A stretch of 64,000 nucleotides of DNA from Blastococcus sp. CT_GayMR16 (GCF_004570875.1 NZ_SPQK01000002.1:310001-374000), one strand, 5' to 3'; counted from the first letter of the stretch, positions 41,133 to 50,308 are shown. Numbers and translations are program-made. The notes: generated by a model from the sequence alone, not told the origin.

Positions 41133-42910
41133 GGCAGGGCCTCCGCCAGCTCGCTGTCCTGGGCCAGCAGCTCGCGATACCCGGGCACCTCGGCGAGCAG
41201 CTCGCTGTGCGTGCCCAGCGCGACGATGCGCCCCCCGGCCAGCAGTGCGACCCGGTCGGCCAGCAGGACCGTCGACGCCCGGTGCGCCACGACCAGGGCG
41301 GTGGTCGCGGCCAGGATGTCGCGCAGCGCCCGCTCGACCAGCGCCTCGGTGTGCACGTCCAGCGCCGACAACGGATCGTCGAGAACCAGCACGGAGGGGC
41401 GGCCGAGCACGGCGCGGGCCAGAGCCAGCCGCTGCCGCTGCCCACCGGACAGCGACAGGCCCTGCTCGCCGATGCGCGTGTCGAGGCCCCACGGCAGGTC
41501 GTGCACGAACTCGGCCTGGGCGACCTGCAGGGCCTCCTCGACGTCGGCGTCGGTGGCCCCGGGACGGCCCAGGGTGATGTTCTCTCGCACGCTCATTGAG
41601 AACAGCGTCGCGTCCTCGAAAGCGGTCGCCACCACGCTGCGCAGCTGGGCGAGCGGCAGGTCGCGGACGTCGACGCCGTCCACGGTGATCCGGCCGGCGG
41701 TCACGTCGAAGAGCCGGCCGACCAGGGCGGTCAGCGTCGTCTTCCCCGACCCCGTGGCGCCTACCACGGCGACCGTCTCTCCGGGCGCGACGTCCAGGTC
41801 GACGCCGTCGAGCACCGGGGAGGCCGACCCTGCGTAGCTGAACCCGACGTCCTCGAACCGCAGTCGCGCCGGGGAGCCGAGGTCGGCGGGGACGACGCCG
41901 GGCCGGTCGGTGACGGTGAGGGGTGCGTCGAGGAGCTCACCGATGCGGTCGCAGGCGCTCGCGGTCTCCTGCGCGAAGGCGAAGAGGAACCCCAGCGACA
42001 GGATCGGCCACAGCAGCACGGTGAACAGCGCGACGAAGGCGACCAGCCCGCCGACGGTGAGCGCGCCGGTGTTCACGGCCACCGCGCCGCCGACCAGGAT
42101 GACCGCGAGGGTCACCTGCGGATGCAGCTCGAAGATGCTCCACAGCAGGGCCAGGGTGCGCACCTTGTCGAGCTCGAGTCGCCGCAACCGGGTGGCCTTG
42201 GCGTCGTAGCGGTCGAAGACGAGCCGGCTGCGGCCGAGCGACTTGACCACCCGGATGCCCTGGATCGCCTCCTCCACGTCGGTGGCCAGCTCGCCCTGCT
42301 CGTCCTGGACCAGGCGGGACTGGATGTTGTACCGCCGCTCCCAGCGCAGCGCCAGCGCCGACAGGGGCACGGTCGTGAGCAGCACGGCCAGCCCCAGTGG
42401 CCAGTAGGTCACCAGCAGCAGGACCAGGACGACGACGCAGGTGATCAGGTTGACCGCGAGGAAGACGGCGACGAAGCCCACGAAGCGGCGGACCGTCGAC
42501 ACGTCCGTGGTCGCCCGCGAGAGGAGCTGGCCCGACGCCCAGCGGTCGTGGAACGCGACGGGCAGCCGCTGCAGGCGCTGGTACACGGTGTCGCGCAGGT
42601 CGCGCTCGATCCGCAGGCAGCTCGAGTTCATCGCCCAGCGGCGCACGAAGAACAGCGATGCCTCCGCGACGCCGAACAGCAGCGCGAGGGCCAGCAGGGG
42701 GACCAGGCCGCCGCGGTCGCCGTCGGCGATCGGCCCGTCGACGACCGCCGCCGTGATCAGCGGGATGGCGAGCTGCGCGAGGGTGGCCAGCAGGGCGGCG
42801 GAGAACGTGACGGCGATGAGGCCGCGGTACGGGCGGGCGAAGGGCCAGAGCCGCAGCAGTGCGGAGAGCCGTCCCCGGTCGTCCGGTACAGGTCGCGGGG
42901 AGGTCGTCAT
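41129..42910 (-). CDS. Type I ABC exporter half-transporter (degenerate site)
   Basis: 593 residues: six membrane helices (ALLATLAQLAIPLITAAVVDG to LLWPILSLGFLFAF), Walker A GATGSGKTT, signature LSLSGGQRQR and Walker B VLVLDDPLSALD, where Asp replaces the catalytic Glu. This asymmetry marks the degenerate subunit of heterodimeric exporters. It is the first gene of the pair, its ATG 2 bases from an 18-bp palindrome. No SD is seen, so it may be leaderless. Confidence 0.92.
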   Translation of the reverse strand: MTTSPRPVPDDRGRLSALLRLWPFARPYRGLIAVTFSAALLATLAQLAIPLITAAVVDGPIADGDRGGLVPLLALALLFGVAEASLFFVRRWAMNSSCLRIERDLRDTVYQRLQRLPVAFHDRWASGQLLSRATTDVSTVRRFVGFVAVFLAVNLITCVVVLVLLLVTYWPLGLAVLLTTVPLSALALRWERRYNIQSRLVQDEQGELATDVEEAIQGIRVVKSLGRSRLVFDRYDAKATRLRRLELDKVRTLALLWSIFELHPQVTLAVILVGGAVAVNTGALTVGGLVAFVALFTVLLWPILSLGFLFAFAQETASACDRIGELLDAPLTVTDRPGVVPADLGSPARLRFEDVGFSYAGSASPVLDGVDLDVAPGETVAVVGATGSGKTTLTALVGRLFDVTAGRITVDGVDVRDLPLAQLRSVVATAFEDATLFSMSVRENITLGRPGATDADVEEALQVAQAEFVHDLPWGLDTRIGEQGLSLSGGQRQRLALARAVLGRPSVLVLDDPLSALDVHTEALVERALRDILAATTALVVAHRASTVLLADRVALLAGGRIVALGTHSELLAEVPGYRELLAQDSELAEALP

Positions 42911-42911
42911 G

Positions 42912-42929
42912 GCATAGCCGAGGCTATGC
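42912..42929. promoter_or_regulatory. 18-bp palindrome over the exporter start region
   Basis: GCATAGCC-GA-GGCTATGC, perfect 8-bp arms. On the reverse strand it contains TAGCCT, a TANNNT -10 ten bases from ATG 42910, so a repressor bound here would block transcription of the exporter pair. The regulator is not identified. Confidence 0.55.
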
Positions 42930-42966
42930 GGAGGTACTGACCGAGGCGAACCAGTTTCGGTCGGGC

Positions 42967-43914
42967 CTAACGGTGGCGGCGGACCCCGAAGACGATGTCC
43001 TCCCAGGCCGGGATGCGGGCCCGCGGGTCGTCGTCCTCGGGCTCCTCGGAGCTGCGGCCGAGGACGACGGTGTCGTGTTCGGCGACCTCGTCGAGCAGCG
43101 CGTCGATCGACCGGTCGTCGTCGGGCGTGCCGGTAGCGGCGTGCACGTCACGGACCCGCTCGTCGTCGTGGGCCAGGAGGTCCGACGGCAGGACGTCCGG
43201 GGTGACGGTGTCGTGGACCGTCCGGTGCACCAGGTCGTCGTCGGCCCGGGCCGGCTCGCGCACGACGGTGACGCCGCGGCGGGCGGTGGCCACGGTCAGG
43301 CCGACCGGCACGTCCGGCACGACCCGCACCAGGCGGGTGCCCTCGGCGAAGTCCATCGTGGCGGCGTCGGAGGGCGCGACCGTGCGCGAGGGGAGGTCGA
43401 AGCTCCACCGCGTCGTCCCCGACTTGTCGCCGGCCCGCCAGGCGCCGGTGACCTGCCAGCTGCCGTCGTCGCTCTTGTAGGCGTCCCAGGAGACGGCCTC
43501 GAGGTCGGAGTCGATGAGCCGCAGACGGTCGGTCATGAACTGCTGCAGAGCCACGGTCGGCGAGCCCTCGCTCAGCCGGACCCGGGCGTCGCGGGCCTGC
43601 TCGGCGATGCGGGCGCGCTCCTGGATGACCGGGTGGGCGAATCGCATGATCCGCTCGACCCGGGTGCCCGAGGCGGCGGCGACCTGCTCGGGGGTCTCGC
43701 CGGCGCGGATCCGGGCCTGGATCACGCGCGGCGGCAGCTCGGTACCGAGGTCGACGTCGATCTGGGTGAGCCGGCGGGAATCCCCGCGGGCGGCGGCGCG
43801 CAGCCGGTCGTCGATCTGGAGCTCGAACTTCTCGGCCTCGCCGTCGGGACCGTCGGCAGCCAGCACCACGCTCTTCCCGTCGTCGGAGAGCGCCACGAGG
43901 CGCAGCGTGCGCAT
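42967..43914 (-). CDS. sepH: Septation protein SepH
   Basis: 315 residues. N-terminal DUF3071 domain (MRTLRLVALSDDGKSVVLA, then LPPRVIQARIRAGETPEQVAAASGTRVERIMRFAHPVIQERARIA with its HTH-like part), which in Streptomyces and mycobacteria binds and stimulates FtsZ. The C-terminal half is acidic and disordered, with a final PAWEDIVFGVRRHR motif conserved in the family. It corresponds to Rv0883c. GGAGG sits 8 bases before ATG 43914. Positioned upstream of the ABC exporter pair but separated by the palindrome. Confidence 0.93.
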   Translation of the reverse strand: MRTLRLVALSDDGKSVVLAADGPDGEAEKFELQIDDRLRAAARGDSRRLTQIDVDLGTELPPRVIQARIRAGETPEQVAAASGTRVERIMRFAHPVIQERARIAEQARDARVRLSEGSPTVALQQFMTDRLRLIDSDLEAVSWDAYKSDDGSWQVTGAWRAGDKSGTTRWSFDLPSRTVAPSDAATMDFAEGTRLVRVVPDVPVGLTVATARRGVTVVREPARADDDLVHRTVHDTVTPDVLPSDLLAHDDERVRDVHAATGTPDDDRSIDALLDEVAEHDTVVLGRSSEEPEDDDPRARIPAWEDIVFGVRRHR

Positions 43915-44015
43915 GGGCGAACCTCCGGATGGACAGCGCGAGCCGGTCCGAGACCTAGACCGGAGCCCGAGGCTATCGGCGCGCGCCGGGCGCAGCGTGC
44001 AGGCGGCCCGGCGTG

Positions 44016-44033
44016 GCGAGCCGTGAGGCTCGC
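44016..44033. promoter_or_regulatory. Hairpin in the sepH / S9 peptidase gap
   Basis: GCGAGCC-GTGA-GGCTCGC, perfect 7-bp stem, in the 235-base divergent gap. It is 102 bases from the sepH start and 117 from the peptidase start. A regulatory site is possible; no other strong signal seen in the gap. Confidence 0.35.
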
Positions 44034-44149
44034 TCCCGCCAGGGGTGCGGGCACGATCCTTTCCCGCCGATGAGGGAGCCGTGTCATCTGTTCGCAACGC
44101 GGACTCGGCACAGTGGGTCCTGCGGACTGTCGCGAGTGAAGGAGGTGTG

Positions 44150-46021
44150 ATGGCCGGCCCGATGACCGAGCGGCGCCCCGTCGCGCCCCGGGAGACGTCC
44201 GTGCTGTCGTCCGCCGTGACGCGAGCGGTCACCGAGATCGCCGGCGCGTCCGGCGCCTGGTGCCCCGCGCTGTCCCCGGAGGGCGACCGGGTCGCCTACG
44301 TCACCGACCGGTCGGGCATCCCCCGCCTCGAGGTGGCGCGGGTGGACGGGGGGACGCCACTCCTGCTGTCCGGTGCGGGTGAGGAGGTCGTCTCCGTCGC
44401 GTGGTCGCCGGACGGCGGATGGCTGGCCTATCTGGTCAGCCCCGGTGGCTCCATCTGCGCCGAACTGCACGTGGTGCGGCCTGACGGCAGCGACCACCGC
44501 GTGATGGCGGGGGAGGACCCCCGCGCCACCGTCTTCGCCGGCGGCTGGACCGGCCCCGCGCACTACGTCTGCTCGATCGCCCCCGGCGACGGGCCGGATG
44601 CCGACATCGTGCTCGTCGACGTCGCGACCGGGAAGCAGCGCACGCTGGCCACCGGGGGCTTCCTGTCGGTCACGTCCGTGTCGGTCGACGAGCGCCTCGT
44701 GCTGGCCCGTCGCGGCCCCCGCGGGTACCGGCACATCGTCGTGATCGACGTCGCCACCGGGGTGCAGCGCCGGGCGCTCGGCCTGGACGCCCCCGGTGGG
44801 ATCGCCTCCGAGGACGGCCGGTTCGGGCCGGACGGCCGGTCGCTGTACCTGCGCGCCTCGCTGCCTGGTCCCCCGTTCACCGACCGGGCCGGACTCGTCG
44901 CCGTCCCGCTGTCGGAGGACGGCGTCCCGGGAGAGGGCCGGGTCGTACTGTCCCGCCCGGACGCCGACCTGGACGCCTACGCCCTGCGGACCGACGGCAC
45001 CGTGCTCGGGGTGTGGACCGCCGACGGGGTGACCGAACTGCTGGTCCACGCCGTCTCCGACGGCTCGGTGCTGCGGCAGATCGCGCTGCCCGACCCGGTG
45101 ATGCCGGGCTGGTCGCTGTCGGCCGACGGCGACACCATGGTCGCGGAGCTCACCGGCCCGCGAACGCCCCGCTCGCTCTGGATCGTTCCGATCGTCGGAC
45201 CGGCGGCTCCCGCGCTGCTGCCCTCGGCCCCCCGCCCCCCGGATCCGGCGCTGCTGGTGACGCCGGTCCGCTACGACTACGTCGCGCCCGACGGGCTGCC
45301 GCTGTCGGGCTGGCTGTACACGCCCCGCGACGTGCGGGGACCCAACCGCACGGTGGTCAGCTTCCACGGCGGCCCGGAGGGGCAGGAGCGGCCCAGCTAC
45401 TCCCCGGTGGCGCAGAGCCTCGTCGCCGCCGGCTTCACCGTCTTCGCCCCGAACGTGCGCGGCTCCGGCGGGTTCGGCCGCGCGTTCACGACCGCGGACG
45501 ACGGTCCCGCGCGGGCGGCCTCCTTCGCCGACGTCCGGACGACGGTCGAGCAACTCGTCGCCGCCGGCATCGCCGCACCCGGGCGGATCGGGGCGCACGG
45601 GTGGTCCTACGGCGGCTACCTGACTCTCGTCGCGCTGACCCGGTGGCCGGACCTGTTCGCGGCAGGCGTCACGCTGGCAGGCATGAGCGACCTGCGGACC
45701 TTCTTCGCCGGCACCGAACCGTGGATGGCCGCGGCGTCGGTCACCGAGTACGGCGACCCGGTCACCGACCGGGACCTGCTCGCGGCCCTCTCGCCGATGA
45801 CCGACCTCGGGCGGCTCACCTCGCCGGTCCTGCTGGCCCACGGGGACCGGGACACCAACGTGCCGGTCGCCGAGTCGGTGCAGGCCCACCAGGAGCTGCA
45901 GGCGCTCGGCGCACCCAGCGATCTGCTGCTGCTGCCCGGCGAGGGCCACACCATCGTGGGCCGGGACCACCTCGTCGAACTGAGCGAGCGCGTCGCCGCC
46001 TGGTTCGATCGCTGGCTGTGA
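44150..46021 (+). CDS. S9 family prolyl-oligopeptidase-like hydrolase
   Basis: 623 residues. N-terminal beta-propeller repeats (WCPALSPEGDRVAYVTDRSG, SVAWSPDGGWLAYLVS), then an alpha/beta hydrolase domain with Ser486 in HGWSYGGY, Asp568 in HGDRDTNVP and His600 in GEGHTI, the full catalytic triad. It cleaves small peptides or acyl-peptides in the cytosol. AAGGAGG lies 4 bases before ATG 44150; ATG 44162 is possible. GTGA overlap with the ATP-grasp gene. Confidence 0.92.
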   Translation: MAGPMTERRPVAPRETSVLSSAVTRAVTEIAGASGAWCPALSPEGDRVAYVTDRSGIPRLEVARVDGGTPLLLSGAGEEVVSVAWSPDGGWLAYLVSPGGSICAELHVVRPDGSDHRVMAGEDPRATVFAGGWTGPAHYVCSIAPGDGPDADIVLVDVATGKQRTLATGGFLSVTSVSVDERLVLARRGPRGYRHIVVIDVATGVQRRALGLDAPGGIASEDGRFGPDGRSLYLRASLPGPPFTDRAGLVAVPLSEDGVPGEGRVVLSRPDADLDAYALRTDGTVLGVWTADGVTELLVHAVSDGSVLRQIALPDPVMPGWSLSADGDTMVAELTGPRTPRSLWIVPIVGPAAPALLPSAPRPPDPALLVTPVRYDYVAPDGLPLSGWLYTPRDVRGPNRTVVSFHGGPEGQERPSYSPVAQSLVAAGFTVFAPNVRGSGGFGRAFTTADDGPARAASFADVRTTVEQLVAAGIAAPGRIGAHGWSYGGYLTLVALTRWPDLFAAGVTLAGMSDLRTFFAGTEPWMAAASVTEYGDPVTDRDLLAALSPMTDLGRLTSPVLLAHGDRDTNVPVAESVQAHQELQALGAPSDLLLLPGEGHTIVGRDHLVELSERVAAWFDRWL

Positions 46022-47472
46022 GCCGGGATCCCTTCGCCGGCTACCCCGCATCCCCCGCCGACGAGGCGGTCTCCCCGGACGGACTGCTGCGCGACACCTA
46101 CGCCCTTCTCGAGCCCGCGCTGCAGCGGCTGGGGATCGAGGGCCTGACCACCGCGGCCGACGTCATGGCCGCCGAACGCCAGACGCGCGAGGTGAACGTC
46201 GGGTCGTGGTCCGACGGCCGGCAGACCGTCCGCCCCTTCCCCCTGGACCCGGTGCCGCGCGTCGTCGCCGCCGCCGACTGGGTGCAGGTGGCGGCCGGCG
46301 TCGAGCAGCGGCACCGGGCGCTCAACGCCTTCCTCGCCGACGCCTACCGCGCGGCCGGACGGCGCCGTGGCGACGCCGACCGGGCGCCCGAGATCGTGCG
46401 GGCCGGTGTACTGCCGGAATGGGCGGTCGCGCACAGCCCCGGTCGGCATCCCGAGGCGGTCGGGCAGGCGTGGCCCGGCCAGCCACGGGCCACGGTGGCC
46501 GCCGTCGACGTGCTGCGCACCCCGAGCGGGACCTGGACGGCGGCCGCCGACCACCTGCGGGTTCCTGCGGGGCTCGGCTATGCCCTCGCCGCTCGGGAGA
46601 GCGCCCGCGCCGCGCTGCCGGAGCTGTTCGACCTGGCCCCCGCCGACCCGCGGGACGCCGTGCCGGTGCTGCGGGCGGGCCTCGGCGTCGCGGCCCCGCC
46701 GTCGTGTCCGGGGAGCCCGCGGATCGCCGTCCTCACCGCGGGGGAGAGCGACAACTACTGGTTCGAGCACCGGCTCCTCGCCGACGCGCTGGGAGCGCCG
46801 CTGGCCCGGGCCTCGGACGTCTGGCCGCGCTTGGACGGCGGGGTGGAGGTCTCGGTGGGCGGCGTCCGGCACCCGGTCGACGTCCTCTACCGGCGCTTCG
46901 ACGACGGCGTGCTGAGCGCCTTCCGGACGCCGATCGGCCAGTCGCTGGACCTGCTGCTCACCGAGGCCGTGCGCTCGGGCCGGCTCGGGCTGGCGAACGT
47001 GCCGGGCAACGAGCTCGCCGACGACACCGCCACCTTCGCGTGGGTGCCGGCGATGATCCGGTTCTACCTGGGGGAGGAGTCGCTGATCGGGTCGGTGCCG
47101 ACCTGGGTGCTGGCCGACGAGGCGCAGTGGGCGCAGGTGCGCGACCGGCTGCACGAGCTCGTGGTGAAGCCGGTGGCCGGGTACGGCGGGCGCGGAACGG
47201 TGTTCGGCCCGTCCTGCTCGGCCGCGGAGCTGGCGTCGCTGCAGGCCGAGGTCGCGGCGGCGCCCTACCGGTTCGTCGCGCAGGAGCCGGTGGAGTCCTC
47301 CACGGTGCCCACCCTCGTCGACGGGACCCTGCAGCCCCGCCGGGTGGATCTGCGGATGTTCTCGGTCGCGGGCCCCGGCGGATCGGCGGAGGCGCTGCGT
47401 GCGCCGTTGACCCGGGTGTCGCTCGGCGGCGGCGCGGGCCGGGGGAGCAAGGACACCTGGCTGCTCGGCTGA
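46018..47472 (+). CDS. Circularly permuted type 2 ATP-grasp protein
   Basis: 484 residues. The permuted ATP-grasp type 2 pattern is visible: LNAFLADAYR (46-residue region at 99-108), VAAVDVLRTPSGTWTAAADH, the AVLTAGESDNYWFEH motif, VDVLYRRFDD, NVPGNELADDTATFAWVPAMIRFYLGEES, VVKPVAGYGGRGTVFGP and RRVDLRMF. Such proteins usually occur with an alpha-E (DUF403) protein and a transglutaminase, and are thought to make amide or peptide links. Neither partner is here; it is instead coupled to a peptidase. Confidence 0.88.
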   Translation: MSRDPFAGYPASPADEAVSPDGLLRDTYALLEPALQRLGIEGLTTAADVMAAERQTREVNVGSWSDGRQTVRPFPLDPVPRVVAAADWVQVAAGVEQRHRALNAFLADAYRAAGRRRGDADRAPEIVRAGVLPEWAVAHSPGRHPEAVGQAWPGQPRATVAAVDVLRTPSGTWTAAADHLRVPAGLGYALAARESARAALPELFDLAPADPRDAVPVLRAGLGVAAPPSCPGSPRIAVLTAGESDNYWFEHRLLADALGAPLARASDVWPRLDGGVEVSVGGVRHPVDVLYRRFDDGVLSAFRTPIGQSLDLLLTEAVRSGRLGLANVPGNELADDTATFAWVPAMIRFYLGEESLIGSVPTWVLADEAQWAQVRDRLHELVVKPVAGYGGRGTVFGPSCSAAELASLQAEVAAAPYRFVAQEPVESSTVPTLVDGTLQPRRVDLRMFSVAGPGGSAEALRAPLTRVSLGGGAGRGSKDTWLLG

Positions 47473-47483
47473 GGGGCGGGCGG

Positions 47484-47551
47484 CTCTTGCGCTCGTTCAG
47501 TCGCTCTCGCGGTCGTGCATCACCGCAAGTGCGAGGGAAACGGCGCAAGAG
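47484..47551. terminator. Branched hairpin region between converging genes
   Basis: CTCTTGCGC (47484-47492) pairs with GCGCAAGAG (47543-47551), with smaller complementary segments inside (TCGCGGT / ACCGC). Located 12 bases after the ATP-grasp stop and 12 before the kinase stop. Likely shared terminator. Confidence 0.55.
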
Positions 47552-47563
47552 GAGATCGTCAGC

Positions 47564-50254
47564 TCAGCCGGTGCCGGACCGCTCGTCGGCCGGGGAGCTG
47601 ACGATGACCACCGTCGTCCCCTCGGGGCTGGGGGTGGCGGTGATCTCGCCGACGGCGCTCATCAGCGTTCCGCCGCGGCCGCGGTCCATCGAGGAGACCC
47701 GCTCCCGCCACTGGCCGTAGTCGCGCACCGTGATCCGGATCCTGTCCCCGACGACGGCCGCGGTGACGTCGAAGTACGGCTGTGTCGGCTCCTGCGCGTG
47801 CTCGATCGCGTTGGTCGCCGCCTCACAGGCCGCCAGCAGCAGGTCGTAGGCCTGGTCCGGCTCCACGCCGGAGGCGTCCAGCCAGGCCCGTACGCGGCGC
47901 CGCAGCACCGGGATGGCAGCGGCCTCCGACGGCAGCCGCCAGCTCCCGGACGCCGTGGACGGGCCCTCCTGCGCACGGCGCGGGCTGGGCGGACCGCGCC
48001 GCGCCGCCGGCTGCGGCACGGGGACGGCGGTGGCGGTGACGACGGGCATGGGGGCGGTCGGCGGAGCCGGGTCGGCGGCGACGGTGGCTGCCGTGCGACG
48101 TCCGGCGGCCCGCTCCAGCACCACCCGGACGCGGGCGATGAGCTCCTCGGCCCGGAACGGCTTGGCCAGGTAGTCGTCGGCACCGGCCTCGAGGCCCTCG
48201 ACGGAGGCCTCCTGGCCGGCCCGGGCGGTCAGCATGATCAGCGGGATGGCCCGGGTGGCCGGGTCGGCGCGCAGCCGGCGGAGCAGCTCGAAGCCGTCGA
48301 CCCGCGGCATCATCACGTCGGTCAGCACGATGTCCGGCGCCTGCTCGGCGACCGCCGCGAGCGCCTCCTCGCCGTTGGCCGTCGTCCGGACCGTCCAGTG
48401 CGGGCCGAGCAACCGGGCCAGGTACGCCCGCATGTCGGCGTTGTCGTCGACGACGAGGACGCTGCCGTTCGGCGACGTGCCCGTGGCCGGCTCGCCGGGG
48501 CGAGAGGTGTCCTGCTCCCAGCTGGCCGCCTCGCCACGGGCGGCGTCGGAGGGGGTCGGCGCCCGGCGCGGGGTCTCCTCGACCGCGTCGGGTGCGCCGA
48601 ACGGCAGCGCGACCGTGAAAGTGCTGCCGGTGCCCGGCTCGCTCTCGACCGACACCGTGCCGTCGTGCAGCGCGGCGAGCTCGTGCACCAGCGCCAGACC
48701 GAGGCCGGTGCCCTCGCGCGTACGGGCGGTGGCCCCGGCGACGCGGTGGAAGCGCTGGAACAGCTGCGGGAGCTCCTCGGCGACGATGCCGACACCGGTG
48801 TCGGTGACCGTCAGCAGGATCCGGTCGTCATCGGCCGCCAGCGCGACGTGGATGCCGCCGACGAACGTGTACTTGACCGCGTTGGCGAGGAGGTTGACGA
48901 CGACCTTCTCCCACATGCGCGGGTCGACGTAGACGGGCCGGTCCACCGGCGGGCAGTCGACGGTGAGCCGCAGCCCGGCCCGCTCGGCCGCGGCGCGGAA
49001 GATGCCGGCCAGCTCGGCGGTGAACGTGGCGATGTCGGTCTCCACCCGCACCGGGCTGGCGCGGCCGGCCTCGATGCTGGCGAAGTCGAGCAGATCGTTG
49101 ACCAGCCGCTGCAGGCGCTGGCCGTTGCGCATGGCGAGGGAGAGCTGCTCCTGGACGCCGGCCGGCAGGGGTGCCGCGGGATCGTCGAGGACGTCGCCGA
49201 TCGGGCCGAGCAGCAGCGTCAGGGGCGTGCGCAGCTCGTGGCTGACGTCGGAGAAGAACGTGGTCTTGGCGCGGTCCAGCTCGGCCAGGGCCTCGGCGCG
49301 GGAGCGCTGGTCCTCGAAGGCGCGGATGTTGACGACCGCGCTCGCGAACTGCCCGGCCACCAGCTCGTGGAAGGTGCGGTAGTCGTCGTCCAGGGCGAGG
49401 TTGGGGCTCTTGGCCGCGAGCAGCAGGCCGATCGGCGCGCCGTCCCGGCTGGGCGTGAGGGGGAGCACGACCGTCTCGGTGACCCCGTCGCCGAAGGCTC
49501 CGCCGGTCGCGCCCAGCAGCTCTGCCACCCCGAGCAGCTCGGCGCCGTCGCCGTCGGTCTCGGCCGGCAGCAGGTCGGCGTCGCAGCCGACCGATGCCAC
49601 GCGCCGGAACCGCTGCTCACCCGGCGCGGAGAGGTAGACGGCCGCGAACGGCATGTCCAGCGCGTCGCCCGCCAGGGCCGCGCACATCGCCGCCACCGTC
49701 TCCTGCTCGGCGCCGAGCCGGGCACCGACGGTGGACAGGTCGTGCAGCAGCCGCTGGCGTCGCTCGGCGAGGATCTCCCCGGTCATCTCGGTGCAGACGG
49801 CGTGCATCCCGGCGACCCGGCCGTTGTCGTCGAAGGCGGGCGCGTGGGAGACGGTGAAGTAGGTCTCCTCCCGGTAGCCGGCGCGCTCGAGCAGGAGCAG
49901 CAGCCCCGGGAGCCACGAGGCCTCGAGAGTCGTCATCGCGTGCTCGATCGGCGGACCGAGGGCGTCCCAGCCCTCGGCCAGCGTCAGCCGGATGTCCTCG
50001 CCGATGGCGGGGTGCTTCGCGCCGATCAGCGGGGCGTAGGCGTCGTTGTAGAACTGCCGGTACTCCGGGCCCCAGGTCAGCACCATGGGGAAGCGGGACA
50101 CCAGCACGGTGCGGACGGCGAAGCGCAGGCTCGCCGGCCAGGTCTCGATCGGACCGATGGGTGTGCTCGCCCAGTCGTAGGCGGACATCAGCCGACCGGC
50201 CTCACCCCCGGCGGCGAACAGGTCGCCGGGTCCCGACGGGGAATCGGGAACCAC
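47564..50254 (-). CDS. Hybrid histidine kinase with receiver and RsbW-like C-terminal domain
   Basis: 896 residues. Order: PAS-like input (about 20-160), GAF (about 170-315), HisKA with SDVSHELRTP (His339), HATPase (NLLANAVKYT; DTGVGI; GTGLGLA), receiver with Asp646 in LTDVMMPR and the acidic pair at 603-604, a Pro/Ala linker, and a second ATPase of the RsbW/SpoIIAB type (ACEAATNAIEHAQ, DYGQWRER, RGRGGTLMSAVG). Part of the sensory output may thus reach an anti-sigma or PP2C-type switch. GTG 50254 is preferred for its GGAGGTGAG site. No response-regulator gene is adjacent. Confidence 0.9.
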   Translation of the reverse strand: MVPDSPSGPGDLFAAGGEAGRLMSAYDWASTPIGPIETWPASLRFAVRTVLVSRFPMVLTWGPEYRQFYNDAYAPLIGAKHPAIGEDIRLTLAEGWDALGPPIEHAMTTLEASWLPGLLLLLERAGYREETYFTVSHAPAFDDNGRVAGMHAVCTEMTGEILAERRQRLLHDLSTVGARLGAEQETVAAMCAALAGDALDMPFAAVYLSAPGEQRFRRVASVGCDADLLPAETDGDGAELLGVAELLGATGGAFGDGVTETVVLPLTPSRDGAPIGLLLAAKSPNLALDDDYRTFHELVAGQFASAVVNIRAFEDQRSRAEALAELDRAKTTFFSDVSHELRTPLTLLLGPIGDVLDDPAAPLPAGVQEQLSLAMRNGQRLQRLVNDLLDFASIEAGRASPVRVETDIATFTAELAGIFRAAAERAGLRLTVDCPPVDRPVYVDPRMWEKVVVNLLANAVKYTFVGGIHVALAADDDRILLTVTDTGVGIVAEELPQLFQRFHRVAGATARTREGTGLGLALVHELAALHDGTVSVESEPGTGSTFTVALPFGAPDAVEETPRRAPTPSDAARGEAASWEQDTSRPGEPATGTSPNGSVLVVDDNADMRAYLARLLGPHWTVRTTANGEEALAAVAEQAPDIVLTDVMMPRVDGFELLRRLRADPATRAIPLIMLTARAGQEASVEGLEAGADDYLAKPFRAEELIARVRVVLERAAGRRTAATVAADPAPPTAPMPVVTATAVPVPQPAARRGPPSPRRAQEGPSTASGSWRLPSEAAAIPVLRRRVRAWLDASGVEPDQAYDLLLAACEAATNAIEHAQEPTQPYFDVTAAVVGDRIRITVRDYGQWRERVSSMDRGRGGTLMSAVGEITATPSPEGTTVVIVSSPADERSGTG

Positions 50255-50291
50255 GCTCACCTCCAGCCGATCAGGACGGACCACCGCGAGT

Positions 50292-50308
50292 CCGGACGCT
50301 GCGTCCGG
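50292..50308 (-). promoter_or_regulatory. Small hairpin in serC / kinase gap
   Basis: CCGGACG-CTG-CGTCCGG, 7-bp perfect stem in the 133 bases between serC stop and the kinase start. It may end the serC transcript. No clear -10 was found for the kinase. Confidence 0.4.
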
